From Halorubrum trapanicum (lineage in GTDB: Archaea > Halobacteriota > Halobacteria > Halobacteriales > Haloferacaceae), in the NCBI RefSeq assembly GCF_017873555.1, contig NZ_JAGGKE010000013.1, positions 1 to 64,000 on the forward strand: 64,000 nt of DNA, given 5' to 3'. Both the position numbers and the translations under genes were made by a program. The first letter of the stretch is position 1; every line of letters begins with the position of its first letter. This document shows positions 16,637 through 25,152 of this stretch, one piece after another. The notes below the pieces were generated by a model. That model saw only the letters and a program-made list of their open reading frames with translations, did no database searches and had not been told where the DNA came from.

Positions 16637-17263
16637 TTACCGTAGGCGGAACTCCTTCAAGCACGTTGTCGACGGCAGGTAGATGTCAAGAAAGCCAGTG
16701 GCATCCTCGTCATCGCCGATCAGAACGATGATCTTCGTATCACGGTTGCTCAGCTGCGTGAGCGTGTCATCTCTACCCAATTGTGATTCGCCGACGACAA
16801 CGTCGCCGTTTCGGAGACACTCGAAGACGATTTCGTCGAACACGATGATACCGCGGATCACTGTTTCCTCGATACTCGTTGCGACGGAGAATGGTGTCGC
16901 GAACTCGAGTACCCATGGACACCCGATCAAGACACTGACAACGCCGTCAGGACGGCGATCGAGACGCCAGCCCCCATCACGAGCGACCAGCCGCCAGCAA
17001 TACCGCTCCGCCCACGACGACTGAAAGACCGGACGACCCGGATCGATCGACCCATCGCTGGATGCCGTGGTCTCCACTCTGGTGACCTCAGACCCACGTG
17101 ATGAGCCGTCAACTCTGCTGGATACACTGTCACTCACCGTGAACACAGCAGCCCCGTTTGTGACGACCGCTCCGCCGACGAGATTGTCGCCCACTCGCTT
17201 CAGGGCTGGAAGGTGATTCACCCGCCGTGACTGCTTTCTCGACCGTACATTCGCTCTCGGCAA
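16637..17263 (-). pseudogene. Eroded P-type metal ATPase relic
   Basis: The frame is open, but pieces match the ATPase at 27259-29763 in the right order with large gaps: LPALKRVGDNLVGGAVVTNG (versus LPVLKRAGNEIIGGSIVTDG), then GCPWVLEFATPFSVATS, IRGIIVFDEIVFECLRNGD, and NRDTKIIVLIGDDEDATGF. The intervening segments are scrambled, and the DKTGT phosphorylation site and hinge motif are absent. It is the remnant of a second copy of the FixI-like pump. Its helix-6 motif reads CPW where the intact paralogue reads SPW. Confidence 0.75.
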
Positions 17264-17271
17264 GATCAGAG

Positions 17272-17550
17272 CTATTTCTGAATATACAAAGAATACATAA
17301 TAATCGCGAGTGCGAAAGCGACGAACATACTATTTATGAGGACAACATATGCCAATGAGACAGAGAAGAACTGATTAGCTACACCTGTCAACAGTGCTCC
17401 GAGCGTGAGGACACCAAATCCGATACCCAGAACGCGGAGAGAATTCTCACCAGTTCGCCGATAAGCTTTGAACGCGATATAAGTAATTCCACCCCCGAGA
17501 ATCAGGATTACAAACTTAACTATCGCAATTGCGGGTACAACTTCCTTCAT
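17272..17550 (-). CDS. DUF7521-like membrane protein
   Basis: 92 residues in three hydrophobic helices (FVILILGGGITYIAFKAY; GIGFGVLTLGALLTGV; LAYVVLINSMFVAFALAIIMYSLYI). This is the architecture of small haloarchaeal membrane proteins of the DUF7521 type, which habitually follow an HTH regulator gene. Its ATG overlaps the stop of the upstream regulator (17547-17550), so the two are translationally coupled. It probably senses or transduces a membrane signal for that regulator. The biochemical role is unknown. Confidence 0.7.
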   Translation of the reverse strand: MKEVVPAIAIVKFVILILGGGITYIAFKAYRRTGENSLRVLGIGFGVLTLGALLTGVANQFFSVSLAYVVLINSMFVAFALAIIMYSLYIQK

Positions 17551-17924
17551 ATTTCGTCCCCCATCATTGTCCAGATGTCAGCAAGTCGCTCGTCGGTAGA
17601 CTGTGATAGCCGCTCGATATTCACCGAAAACTCACCCGTGTCATCCAGGGAAATCATTACGTCATTGAATGACCGCTCGTAGTGAGTGACACGTCCGCCA
17701 CCGGGATTGATCGTATCCCACTTTCGTACGAGAGCAGCGGAGCTGAGAAGTTCTAATTTGCGATACAACGTCGACTTGGGGATGTCACAGACATCGCTCA
17801 ATTCGTTTGCAGTCATAGGTTCAATGGTTTCGCGGAGAATGGATCGACACTCAGGATCGTCCAACGCATCGAGGACATCTTGTAACGCCGGTGTGTCCTC
17901 AGATGACGCTGAATTGTCTCGCAT
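17547..17924 (-). CDS. Winged-helix transcriptional regulator (ArsR/HTH_20-like)
   Basis: 125 residues from the ATG at 17924. The longer frame upstream adds about 95 residues of non-acidic, Ser/His-rich sequence and is rejected. Seen: VLDALDDPECRSILRETIEPMTANELSDVCDIPKSTLYRKLELL, a classic haloarchaeal winged helix in which DIPKSTLYRKL is the recognition helix, followed by a beta wing (GGGRVTHYERSFNDVMISL) and an acidic tail. It is coupled to a small membrane protein, a frequent haloarchaeal pair. The target is unknown. Confidence 0.75.
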   Translation of the reverse strand: MRDNSASSEDTPALQDVLDALDDPECRSILRETIEPMTANELSDVCDIPKSTLYRKLELLSSAALVRKWDTINPGGGRVTHYERSFNDVMISLDDTGEFSVNIERLSQSTDERLADIWTMMGDEI

Positions 17925-18087
17925 TGTTCTATTAAATATGTTGGGCGGAATATGGGGTCCAATTGTTCTTCGGGAATGCTCCTGATGGTTCGGATCTAAG
18001 ACCGGTTGCGATATCCAGCTCATAACAGGTAAGTTGTCGAAAGAATCGCGAGATGAGAGTCGACATAGTGATACTAATAGCGGGGTG

Positions 18088-18375
18088 TTATAACCTATAC
18101 TGAGTTTCGGATCGTTGTGCCGTTTCTTCAATGATTTCGGAGAAGCCTCGCCCGAGCGAACTGATGAACTCGTCATTATGAAAGTGGGTACATGTTTGTT
18201 CGACAGCAATCAAATGTTTGTCAACTGAATTAACAATATCTATTACGTAAGAAGGTGGCTGGCTACTAACTGTTGTATCTCGATCAATCTTGGTCTCTAT
18301 CTGAAATTTGCTCATATTAGAATTACGGCTGTGAGTGAATGAAGAGCTGTTTGCTGTCCGAACAGACCCACCCAT
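18088..18375 (-). CDS. Small soluble protein coupled to TFB, unknown
   Basis: 95 residues. The ATG at 18375 directly follows the TGA of the TFB gene, which suggests translational coupling. An internal Met at 18315 (MSKFQIETKIDRD) is an alternative start. The product has no membrane segment and is acidic toward the end. It contains VDKHLIAVEQTCTHFHNDEFISSL, where a Cys and two His lie close together. I recognise no family. Cotranscription with a basal transcription factor hints at a regulatory partner, which is inference. Confidence 0.5.
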   Translation of the reverse strand: MGGSVRTANSSSFTHSRNSNMSKFQIETKIDRDTTVSSQPPSYVIDIVNSVDKHLIAVEQTCTHFHNDEFISSLGRGFSEIIEETAQRSETQYRL

Positions 18376-19335
18376 TCAGGCATGCTTCTCATACACCTCG
18401 AGAAGTTCCTGATATCGGTTTTGGATCGTTACTTGGCTGACGTGGGCGATTTCACTTACAGTCTCCTGTGTGAGCTGTTCGTTCGTGAGATGGGTCGCAG
18501 CATACAGCGCGGCGGCCGCCAATCCTGCCGGGTTTTTCCCACTGTGGACACCATTATCTGTTGCCACCTCAAGAAGTTCTCTAGAACGTCGTTCTGCTTC
18601 ATCGCTCACATCAAGCGATGACGCGAATTGTGGAAGATATTGAGTCGGATTTTGCGGCTCGATCTCCAACCCGAGTTCACGGGAGAGATATCGGTATGCT
18701 CGCTGGACTCTGATTTTTTTGACACGACTTACGTCGGAGAATTCAGTCAGTGGACGTGGCGTCCCATGCTGTCGAGCAGCCGCATACAACGAAGCCGTTG
18801 ACATCCCCTCAATCGATCGGCCAGGTAGCAGGTCCTTCTCTACAGCACGCTTATACAGGATGCCGGCAGTTTCTCGGACTGATTTCGGAAGACCGAGAGC
18901 AGACGCCATGCGGTTGATCTCACCGAGTGCTTGTTTGAGATTTCGCTCATAGGAATCTTTCGCCCGAAACCGCTCATCCCACATCCGAAGGCGCTGTAGT
19001 TGAGCGCGTTTGCGATCAGGAACTGCTTGTCCGTAGGCATCCTTATCCCGCCAACCAATGGTAGTACTCAATCCCTTATCGTGCATCAGATGCGTCGTCG
19101 GGGAACCAACACGACTCTTTTCATCACGTTCTTCCGACGTGAACGCACGCCATTCCGGGCCGTGATCGACTCGGCTTTCCTTGAAAATTAACCCACAACC
19201 TTCACAAGCCGATTCACCTCCATTGCCCTTCTGAATGATTTGGCCTTGACACTCAGGACACACATTGCTCTCGATACACTCCGAGACCCGCTTGCGACTA
19301 TCTAACGACTGTTCGTTGCTTTGTTTTTGACACAT
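18376..19335 (-). CDS. tfb: Transcription initiation factor IIB (TFB)
   Basis: 319 residues from ATG 19335. The N-terminal zinc ribbon CPECQGQI...CEGCGLIF comes first. The B-reader/linker RVDHGPEWRAFTSEERDEKSRVG and THLMHDKGLSTTIGW follow, and then two cyclin folds (about residues 125-215 and 220-315). TFB recruits RNA polymerase to TBP-bound promoters. Haloarchaea carry several TFB paralogues that steer alternative programmes, and an extra copy in an accessory region is typical. The zinc ligands and reader are complete, so it should be functional. A TATA-like TAATATTATC sits just before the start, compatible with a leaderless or very short-leader transcript. Confidence 0.93.
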   Translation of the reverse strand: MCQKQSNEQSLDSRKRVSECIESNVCPECQGQIIQKGNGGESACEGCGLIFKESRVDHGPEWRAFTSEERDEKSRVGSPTTHLMHDKGLSTTIGWRDKDAYGQAVPDRKRAQLQRLRMWDERFRAKDSYERNLKQALGEINRMASALGLPKSVRETAGILYKRAVEKDLLPGRSIEGMSTASLYAAARQHGTPRPLTEFSDVSRVKKIRVQRAYRYLSRELGLEIEPQNPTQYLPQFASSLDVSDEAERRSRELLEVATDNGVHSGKNPAGLAAAALYAATHLTNEQLTQETVSEIAHVSQVTIQNRYQELLEVYEKHA

Positions 19336-19514
19336 AATGATAATATTATGGACAGGTTTGCACCTCCAAATCGTGGGTCTTCTTGACAATTCGGAGGGGT
19401 GGCTCCGCAATGAACAAGTGGCGGAATCCCACTTAGGGGGAATCCGACCTATACCTTTGTCATCATGCCTTTAACAGCCTTATCGTAATTGGGAGGCATC
19501 CCATCAATCGAGAT

Positions 19515-20066
19515 ATGGCCCAAAATTCAGCGAACTCAAACTACCTTCGAAAGACGATTTCAGAGGGTCCAGTTAAGTTCGAGCACATCGCCGGCCTGAC
19601 GCTGGTTCTGACGTACATCGTGATGCTTCTCGGCGCCTATACGAGTGCAATCGGTGCTGGACTCTCTTGCCCCGACTGGCCGAGCTGCTACGGTACCTGG
19701 GTACCCTTCTTCCAACCCGATATCATCGCAAATTCACCGTACTCTGCCCTGCAGATATTCGCCGAATGGGCCCACCGGGGACTTGCGATGACTGCTGGCC
19801 TCTTCATCGCGGGGACAGCAGTTGGTGCGTGGATTTTCTACCCAGACGATACGTTAGTCAAGTGGTCCGCAACAACGGCACTCATCTTGCTTCCAATTCA
19901 GGTCGTACTCGGACGACTGACTGTCACAGAGAACCTCGAACCAATAATAGTCACGACGCACCTCGGAGTCGCTATTCTCATTCTCCTCAGCCTGCTCATG
20001 ACCGTCCTTACGACCTATCTTCGTGACACACGAGTCGATAAATCCAAAATATGGGGAGAAGCATGA
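19515..20066 (+). CDS. ctaA: Heme A synthase, short archaeal CtaA/COX15 type
   Basis: 183 residues in four main helices, about half the length of bacterial CtaA but usual for archaea. Seen: LLGAYTSAIGAGLSCPDWPSCYG, where SCPDWPxC is the family signature, EWAHRGLAMTAG with the heme-binding His, VVLGRLTVTENL, and THLGVAILIL with the second His. It converts heme O to heme A for aa3-type oxidases. Its stop overlaps the start of the DsbA-like gene (ATGA at 20063). It lies in the same window as coxAB, which needs heme A. Confidence 0.9.
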   Translation: MAQNSANSNYLRKTISEGPVKFEHIAGLTLVLTYIVMLLGAYTSAIGAGLSCPDWPSCYGTWVPFFQPDIIANSPYSALQIFAEWAHRGLAMTAGLFIAGTAVGAWIFYPDDTLVKWSATTALILLPIQVVLGRLTVTENLEPIIVTTHLGVAILILLSLLMTVLTTYLRDTRVDKSKIWGEA

Positions 20067-20806
20067 CCGATAGCGAACGCATCTCGACTATGCTCACATC
20101 ATCTGGTGGAGGACATAGACTGTTAACGAGACGTCAGTTCCTCGCGACAAGTGGAGTATTGGCGCTCAGTGGATGTCTCGGTGGCGAAAATAATGAATCA
20201 ACAAATGCTGCTGTTGATGATGCGGTAGCTAACGCGCCGGACCCAGACGACCCCACATCATCCACATACGCAAGAGCGGGAGCGGCCGACCGACCAACGG
20301 TGACCTACTATGGGAACTGGAAATGTCCGTACTGTGCAGACTTCAGCACAGATTTTCTCGGCAATATAGTCACAGACTACGTCGAGCCCGGAGACATCAG
20401 CCTACAATTCCGTGCGTTGGCCTACATCGACGGTGAGCCATTCCTCGCCTCTGATGCCCCTCGTGCCGCTCAAGGTGGTCTCGGTGTCTGGAATGTAGCT
20501 CCTGAAACCTACTGGCGATACCACGAATACGTCTTCGCCAATCAACCACCGGAGGGTGAGGAATGGGCAACCACTAACAAACTCGTGTCATTCGCTGAGG
20601 AGGCTGGAGTAACGGAGACGGAACAGCTCCGGACAAAAATTCAGGAACAAGCCTACGAATCACCGGTTCGAGAGACGAGTCAGGCAGCAGCCGACGCCGG
20701 CGTTTCGGGAACCCCCGCCCTTGTGATCGATGGTGAAACAGTCAACCCGCTGAGTGACGAACAACGAACTCGTACCCTTATCGAACAACTCGCAGATGGA
20801 TCGTGA
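20063..20806 (+). CDS. DsbA-family thiol oxidoreductase, Tat lipoprotein
   Basis: 247 residues. A twin-arginine signal (TRRQFLATSGVLALSGC) with a lipobox Cys places the protein on the outer face of the membrane. The thioredoxin-fold domain has CPYC as active site (YYGNWKCPYCADFS) and the cis-Pro loop GTPALVIDG. It follows ctaA with an ATGA overlap and itself overlaps the dsbB relic by eleven bases. Likely role: oxidising or isomerising cysteines of secreted proteins, possibly including copper-site cysteines of the oxidase. ATG 20063 is favoured over 20051 because of the coupling. Confidence 0.85.
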   Translation: MTDSERISTMLTSSGGGHRLLTRRQFLATSGVLALSGCLGGENNESTNAAVDDAVANAPDPDDPTSSTYARAGAADRPTVTYYGNWKCPYCADFSTDFLGNIVTDYVEPGDISLQFRALAYIDGEPFLASDAPRAAQGGLGVWNVAPETYWRYHEYVFANQPPEGEEWATTNKLVSFAEEAGVTETEQLRTKIQEQAYESPVRETSQAAADAGVSGTPALVIDGETVNPLSDEQRTRTLIEQLADGS

Positions 20807-21225
20807 TCGGATCTGGCTCGTATTGGGTAGTGCAACCCTCATCGCCGGGATCGCAACAGCTGGGAGTCTCTGGTTTAGCCTCGGACTGGTACCGTGTGAC
20901 CTCTGTTGGTACCAACGAATTCTGATGTACCCACTAGTAATGGTTATGGGTGTCGCAGCGATCGAAGCTCGCCCTACTGTTTGGCGGACTAGTATTCCCT
21001 TGTCAGTTCTGGGTGGAGTGATCGCAACGTATCACACAGTGTTGCAAGCGCGACAACCACCTGCTCCCTCAAAGGACCGTGTGCCGCTGTACAATAGCAG
21101 TTCCTGTAGAAAAGATGACAATTCTGAATCTCTCACTTCTGGCATTCACGCTCATTACAGCCGCAGGAGCTATCTGTATAATTGTATCTGTGAGACAAAC
21201 GAAGACAAAACCACGCAACCAATGA
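20796..21225 (+). pseudogene. Decayed dsbB (disulfide bond formation membrane protein)
   Basis: The first half is normal: MDRDRIWLVLGSATLIAG, then PCDLCWYQRILMYPLVMV with the first redox CxxC and helices up to GGVIATYHTVLQA. After about 21047 the family sequence continues in another frame (ATTTCSLKGPCAAVQ, the second cysteine pair), is cut by two stops, and resumes in a third frame (NLSLLAFTLITAAGAICIIVSVRQ). With two frameshifts and nonsense codons the second half, including the periplasmic-side disulfide, is lost. The DsbA neighbour therefore lacks its cis partner. Confidence 0.8.
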
Positions 21226-21307
21226 TCAAACCCAATTTACAAGCACAACCCAGTATCAGAACTCGACGTATCGCTTTCACAGATCGATCAGTGACCAGTA
21301 TTTTCAA

Positions 21308-22036
21308 ATGACAGAATCAACGACACGGATTCAGTCTGTCGGGAGTGCAGTTGGGCTCACGTACGGCTCAACGGTTATCGGGTCGATAATTGTCACCATC
21401 GCTGCCGCACTGCTGGGCGCATTCGGGGTCGATGTAACCGCTCGTCCATCGTTGCGCCTCGTAATGAGCACGATCCTATTACAGGGGGTAACATTCGGAG
21501 GGCTCTCAATCCTCTATCTCAGATTTCGCGATCTCGACTTCGAATTCGTTTCGCTTTCGATTCCGGACAGGCGGGATATTGCTGTAATCATCGGGGGAAT
21601 AGGTACACTTCTCGGATTGCTCATTGTCGCATCACGCGTTATCTCCTCACTCGGACTGGAATCGGCGGAAAACCAGGTAGTAACAGTTGGCCAGCAGAAT
21701 CCGACAGCGTTTCTGATTCTCATCCCTCTATCGTTTCTGCTAGTCGGTCCGGGCGAAGAGCTGTTATACCGAGGACTGGTTCAGGGAACACTTCGAGAAA
21801 CGCTACATCCAACCCGTGCAATCGTTCTTGCGAGTGCCCTCTTCGCGTCGATCCATCTCTTCTCGTTGAGTGGAGAAGGAAAGCTTGTGTACGTCGGTAT
21901 CGCATTCGTGCTAGCTCTAGTACTCGGTGCGACCTACGAGTACACCGATAACCTCGTTGTTCCGGCTCTGATTCACGGTGCGTATAATGCGATACAGTTT
22001 ACGAGCGCATATTTGACGGCCACAGGTGGAATGTAA
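21308..22036 (+). CDS. CPBP-family intramembrane metalloprotease
   Basis: 242 residues, about seven membrane helices. Motifs of the CAAX protease/bacteriocin-processing family: GPGEELLYRGLVQGTLRE (EExxxR), ALFASIHLFS (His) and ALIHGAYNAI (HxxxN). These form the intramembrane metal site. The substrate is unknown. In prokaryotes the family handles bacteriocin self-immunity or membrane-protein processing. Starts 80 bases downstream of the dead dsbB, so it is probably independent. The truncated paralogue at 14948-15253 indicates duplication in this genome. Confidence 0.85.
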   Translation: MTESTTRIQSVGSAVGLTYGSTVIGSIIVTIAAALLGAFGVDVTARPSLRLVMSTILLQGVTFGGLSILYLRFRDLDFEFVSLSIPDRRDIAVIIGGIGTLLGLLIVASRVISSLGLESAENQVVTVGQQNPTAFLILIPLSFLLVGPGEELLYRGLVQGTLRETLHPTRAIVLASALFASIHLFSLSGEGKLVYVGIAFVLALVLGATYEYTDNLVVPALIHGAYNAIQFTSAYLTATGGM

Positions 22037-22119
22037 CTGTTTGCTACCCGTTGACCCCGGATACTAGCTCTCGTGACGGAGAACTAAGCGTTTGCTTGCC
22101 GGATCCGTCCGGCTGTTAC

Positions 22120-22131
22120 CGAACATGTTAG
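22120..22131. promoter_or_regulatory. Palindrome CGAACATGTTAG upstream of multicopper oxidase
   Basis: A near copy (two end mismatches) of the perfect palindrome CGAACATGTTCG found at 60413-60424. It lies about 70 bases before the multicopper oxidase ATG and ~36 bases before a TTTATC TATA-like element. Similar CGAA-N4-TTCG palindromes have been described, to my memory, upstream of anaerobic-respiration genes of Haloferax. Confidence 0.4.
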
Positions 22132-22199
22132 CGTGCCCTCTCACAGACAGAGATTCTGCAGTCTCCCTTTATCGCGACAGCACAACGTCCAAATGGACC

Positions 22200-23354
22200 A
22201 TGACCCGATCTTTCGGTGCCCCTGGAACTGGACTGTCCCGGCGGGAATTTCTCGCTGCAACCGGCGTGACGGGTGTATCGGCGTTGGCAGGCTGTTCATC
22301 AAAAACAATTAACGCGCCGACGGCGGCCGCGAACGCCCCGAACGAAGGACAGACGTCGTCTGACCTTCCCTACACCAGTCCTCCAACGGTGGTCAACGTC
22401 GACGAGCAGGGAGGTTCCGTAACGATGGGGACGCAGCCGGCGCGACACGCCGTCCACCCGCTCGATTCAATGGGTGGCCCGGTCGAGTTCCCGCGCGTCT
22501 GGGCGTGGCAGGCCGACGACAACGACCCGAGCGTTCCGGGCCCGATCCTCCGAACGACCGAAGGTAACGACATGGAAGTGACGCTCGACAACACGAACGG
22601 ACGCCGGCCGCACACGATCCACTTCCACGGCGTCACGAAGACGTGGAAGAATGACGGCGTTCCGACGTCGACCGGCATCCAAGTCCCGGCAGGCGAGAAA
22701 CACACGTACGAGATCCCGGCGAACGTTCCGGGGACGCACTTGTACCACTGTCACCTCCAGACCCACCGCCACATCGATATGGGGATGTACGGGATCTTCC
22801 GGGTCGACCCCGAAGGCTACGAACCGGCGGACCGGGAATACTTCATGACGATCAAAGACTGGGACTCGCGGGTCCCGAAGAAGTGGGCCGGTGAAGCGGA
22901 CTTCACGTACGACACGGCCTCGCGCAATCCGGACGTCTTCACCGTCAACGGGAAGAGCGCACCCCGAACCCTCCATCCCGAACAGGGCTCTCCGATCATC
23001 GTCGATAAGGGAGATTTAGTCAGAATTCACCTCGTCAACGGCGGGTACATGTCCCACCCGATGCACATCCACAACCACCGCTTCCAGCGCGTCGAAAAGG
23101 ACGGTGGAGTCGTCCCGGAAGCAGCCCGACACGACATCGACGTCACGAACATTGCCCCCGCCGAGCGGCACACGATCGAGTTCACGGCCGACGCGGACCC
23201 CGGCATCTACCTCATGCACTGCCACAAGGTCAACCACGTCATGAATGGGACGTTCTATCCCGGCGGGATGCTTACCGGAGTCGTGTATCGCTCCGTCATG
23301 GATTCGGACATCTTCAGCCAGCTCATGGAGTACGCCGGATACGAACCGAACTGA
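22200..23354 (+). CDS. Two-domain multicopper oxidase, Tat lipoprotein
   Basis: 384 residues from ATG 22200. Tat signal SRREFLAATGVTGVSALAGC with lipobox. Two cupredoxin domains follow. Domain 1 has TIHFHGVTK and HLYHCHLQTHRHIDMGM. Domain 2 has HPMHIHNHRF and YLMHCHKVNH. These supply the HxH and HCH ligands for type 1, 2 and 3 copper, so the enzyme should act extracellularly as a trimeric two-domain MCO (laccase- or copper-efflux-oxidase-like). The NirK-type motifs are not present, so nitrite reductase is unlikely. The upstream start options lack a signal peptide in the right place. A regulatory palindrome lies at 22120. Confidence 0.85.
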   Translation: MTRSFGAPGTGLSRREFLAATGVTGVSALAGCSSKTINAPTAAANAPNEGQTSSDLPYTSPPTVVNVDEQGGSVTMGTQPARHAVHPLDSMGGPVEFPRVWAWQADDNDPSVPGPILRTTEGNDMEVTLDNTNGRRPHTIHFHGVTKTWKNDGVPTSTGIQVPAGEKHTYEIPANVPGTHLYHCHLQTHRHIDMGMYGIFRVDPEGYEPADREYFMTIKDWDSRVPKKWAGEADFTYDTASRNPDVFTVNGKSAPRTLHPEQGSPIIVDKGDLVRIHLVNGGYMSHPMHIHNHRFQRVEKDGGVVPEAARHDIDVTNIAPAERHTIEFTADADPGIYLMHCHKVNHVMNGTFYPGGMLTGVVYRSVMDSDIFSQLMEYAGYEPN

Positions 23355-23499
23355 TAAGATCGGACATTTTCACAAAACAACCTGATCGGGCTCTCTCCAA
23401 AACGTTTTGCCCGGACGGAAATTTCCGCGGAGTCACTTCAACGATTTCGTGAGGGCCGAAAGAGACAGATAATTGTATGCGGATCGCTAAACTTGGGTA

Positions 23500-24693
23500 A
23501 TGCTTCCGAGAGGACGCCAACAGGATACAGACGGTGACAGAGAGGGCTCTCATCGAAGGTTCTCCCGCTTATGTATCCTGTTTTCAGTCGGGGTTATCCT
23601 CCTCTCTCTGATCCCGACCGTGGCCGCTCACGGTGGCTCCGAAGCGTCAGGCCTCTCGCAATCGCACGGACTGGCGATCGTTCTGATCGGCGTCCTGTCA
23701 GTCGGTACTCTCGTACTGCTCAAACGAAGCGGGCGAATCTCTCCGACAGCCGCTCTGTACGGGATTGCGGTCGGCATCGGGATTACTGTCGCCGGAGCGA
23801 TTCTGTTCGAGGGGCTGGCCCCGGACCCGACGTATCAGGCCAGTTCGATGCCGTTCCCCCGGTCGTGGTATCAGCCGCTCGCGATCGTAACGGGTCTTTC
23901 GGTCGTGGTTGTGAGTTTCATCGTCGGGGTCGTGCGTTGGACAACATGTCCCCGGTACATGGTTCTCGGAATGATACTTGGAGGATGGATACTGTATCCG
24001 TACCTACTTCCGGGTTTTAGCGGCTACACGAATCCGATAGGTTACGGGATTGTCCTCGCAACACCACTGCTCGTTGGATATATTCTCTGGAAAGATGTGG
24101 GCCCGACGCTGTCCGTGATTCTTCAGGATCCGGTAGCACGTCGGTTCGGATTCGGTATCGGAGCCATGGTGAGTATCTTTTTTATGGCGACATCGGGGTA
24201 TCTGTCGTTCTTCAGTGAGGAAGGTGCCCCCGAAGAGACAACTGTGGCCGTCTTATCCGTACTGTATCAGATCGTACGGTGGCCCACACTCGAAATACTC
24301 CTTCCGGACGTTCCGTTCTTCATCGCTATCTCTCCGGGAGTACTACTGGTACTCGGATCGCTTGGCGTTCTCGTGGGCCTGAATGCGGCCGCCGTTGCTC
24401 ACTCTTGGCGTCTCAATCGTGAGGCAGGAGCGACACAGGGCACCGCCGGGACGGCGACGGTCGTCGGTGCGTGTACGTGTGGATGCTGTGGGCCGCTCGT
24501 CTCCCAAGTCGCAGTAATCGCCGCGGGTCCCACGATTGCGGCGCCGATATACTGGATCTTCGTCGATTCGGCGTCGCCGCTCAACTCGATATTCCTCTTG
24601 GGTAGCATCGCGCTATTCACCGGGACGCTCATCTATTCGATCGATTCCGCTACACCTACCCGAAAAGACGTGTTTGAGGTTAGTGCGGATTAG
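23500..24693 (+). CDS. Polytopic membrane protein with CTCGCCG motif, unknown
   Basis: 397 residues: an N-terminal signal-like helix ending TVAAHGGSE, then about ten further membrane helices. A striking ACTCGCCGPLVSQ segment near residue 325 packs four cysteines at a helix start. No known family is recognised. The extracellular HGGSE after the signal resembles copper-handling proteins (CopD-like N-termini), and the gene lies just after a multicopper oxidase, so metal handling is plausible but inferred. Codon use is like its neighbours. Confidence 0.7.
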   Translation: MLPRGRQQDTDGDREGSHRRFSRLCILFSVGVILLSLIPTVAAHGGSEASGLSQSHGLAIVLIGVLSVGTLVLLKRSGRISPTAALYGIAVGIGITVAGAILFEGLAPDPTYQASSMPFPRSWYQPLAIVTGLSVVVVSFIVGVVRWTTCPRYMVLGMILGGWILYPYLLPGFSGYTNPIGYGIVLATPLLVGYILWKDVGPTLSVILQDPVARRFGFGIGAMVSIFFMATSGYLSFFSEEGAPEETTVAVLSVLYQIVRWPTLEILLPDVPFFIAISPGVLLVLGSLGVLVGLNAAAVAHSWRLNREAGATQGTAGTATVVGACTCGCCGPLVSQVAVIAAGPTIAAPIYWIFVDSASPLNSIFLLGSIALFTGTLIYSIDSATPTRKDVFEVSAD

Positions 24694-24852
24694 ATAGACT
24701 CAACTACATCTGTTGATATCCTCTGTCGGTGATTGTTCACCGAGGTCTTGTTGAAATAAAGAGCGTATTGATCAGCAATATCAATCGGATAGAGACAACG
24801 CAGGGCGAGCATGGATCTCGACCCTGTGAATCTCACGGACTGGGCTGTACCA

Positions 24853-25038
24853 CTACGGACTAGCGCGGAACTCACCGTGCTTCATCCCGAAGAAGAACGC
24901 GATGACCGAGAAGACGATCATTGAGGGGAGGACCATCATGAAGACCGTCGAGGGGGTCATCATAACCGTTAGCGCGACTGTTGCGACGGCGACGATCACA
25001 GCAAGTGGAATCACCGAGCGCGTGAAGTCGAATTCCAT
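24853..25038 (-). CDS. DUF7333-like small membrane protein
   Basis: 61 residues with two hydrophobic helices (VIPLAVIVAVATVALTVMM; TVFMMVLPSMIVFSVIAFFFG) and the tail KHGEFRASP. This matches what I recall of the haloarchaeal DUF7333 family. A broken paralogue lies at 92-211. Function unknown. Downstream (about 105 bases) begins the IS1182-type element. The 160 bases separating it from the previous gene contain nothing recognisable. Confidence 0.65.
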   Translation of the reverse strand: MEFDFTRSVIPLAVIVAVATVALTVMMTPSTVFMMVLPSMIVFSVIAFFFGMKHGEFRASP

Positions 25039-25152
25039 ATCAGGAATGGTGGCTGGACAAACAAAGTGTTTAAGAAAGCAAATCTGATGATCAACTGATT
25101 TACAATTATCGCCGTGAAATCACACTGGCCGAGTGCTACATAGATCCTCTGA

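Noticed and set aside
16405..16731. 108-codon plus-strand frame over the tRNA
   Set aside because: Its first part is the tRNA gene. A hydrophobic stretch (about 16575-16645) could be a membrane-protein relic but cannot be assigned.
22200..23354. Copper nitrite reductase (NirK)
   Set aside because: NirK motifs are not present; both domains carry HCH and HxH motifs of two-domain multicopper oxidases.
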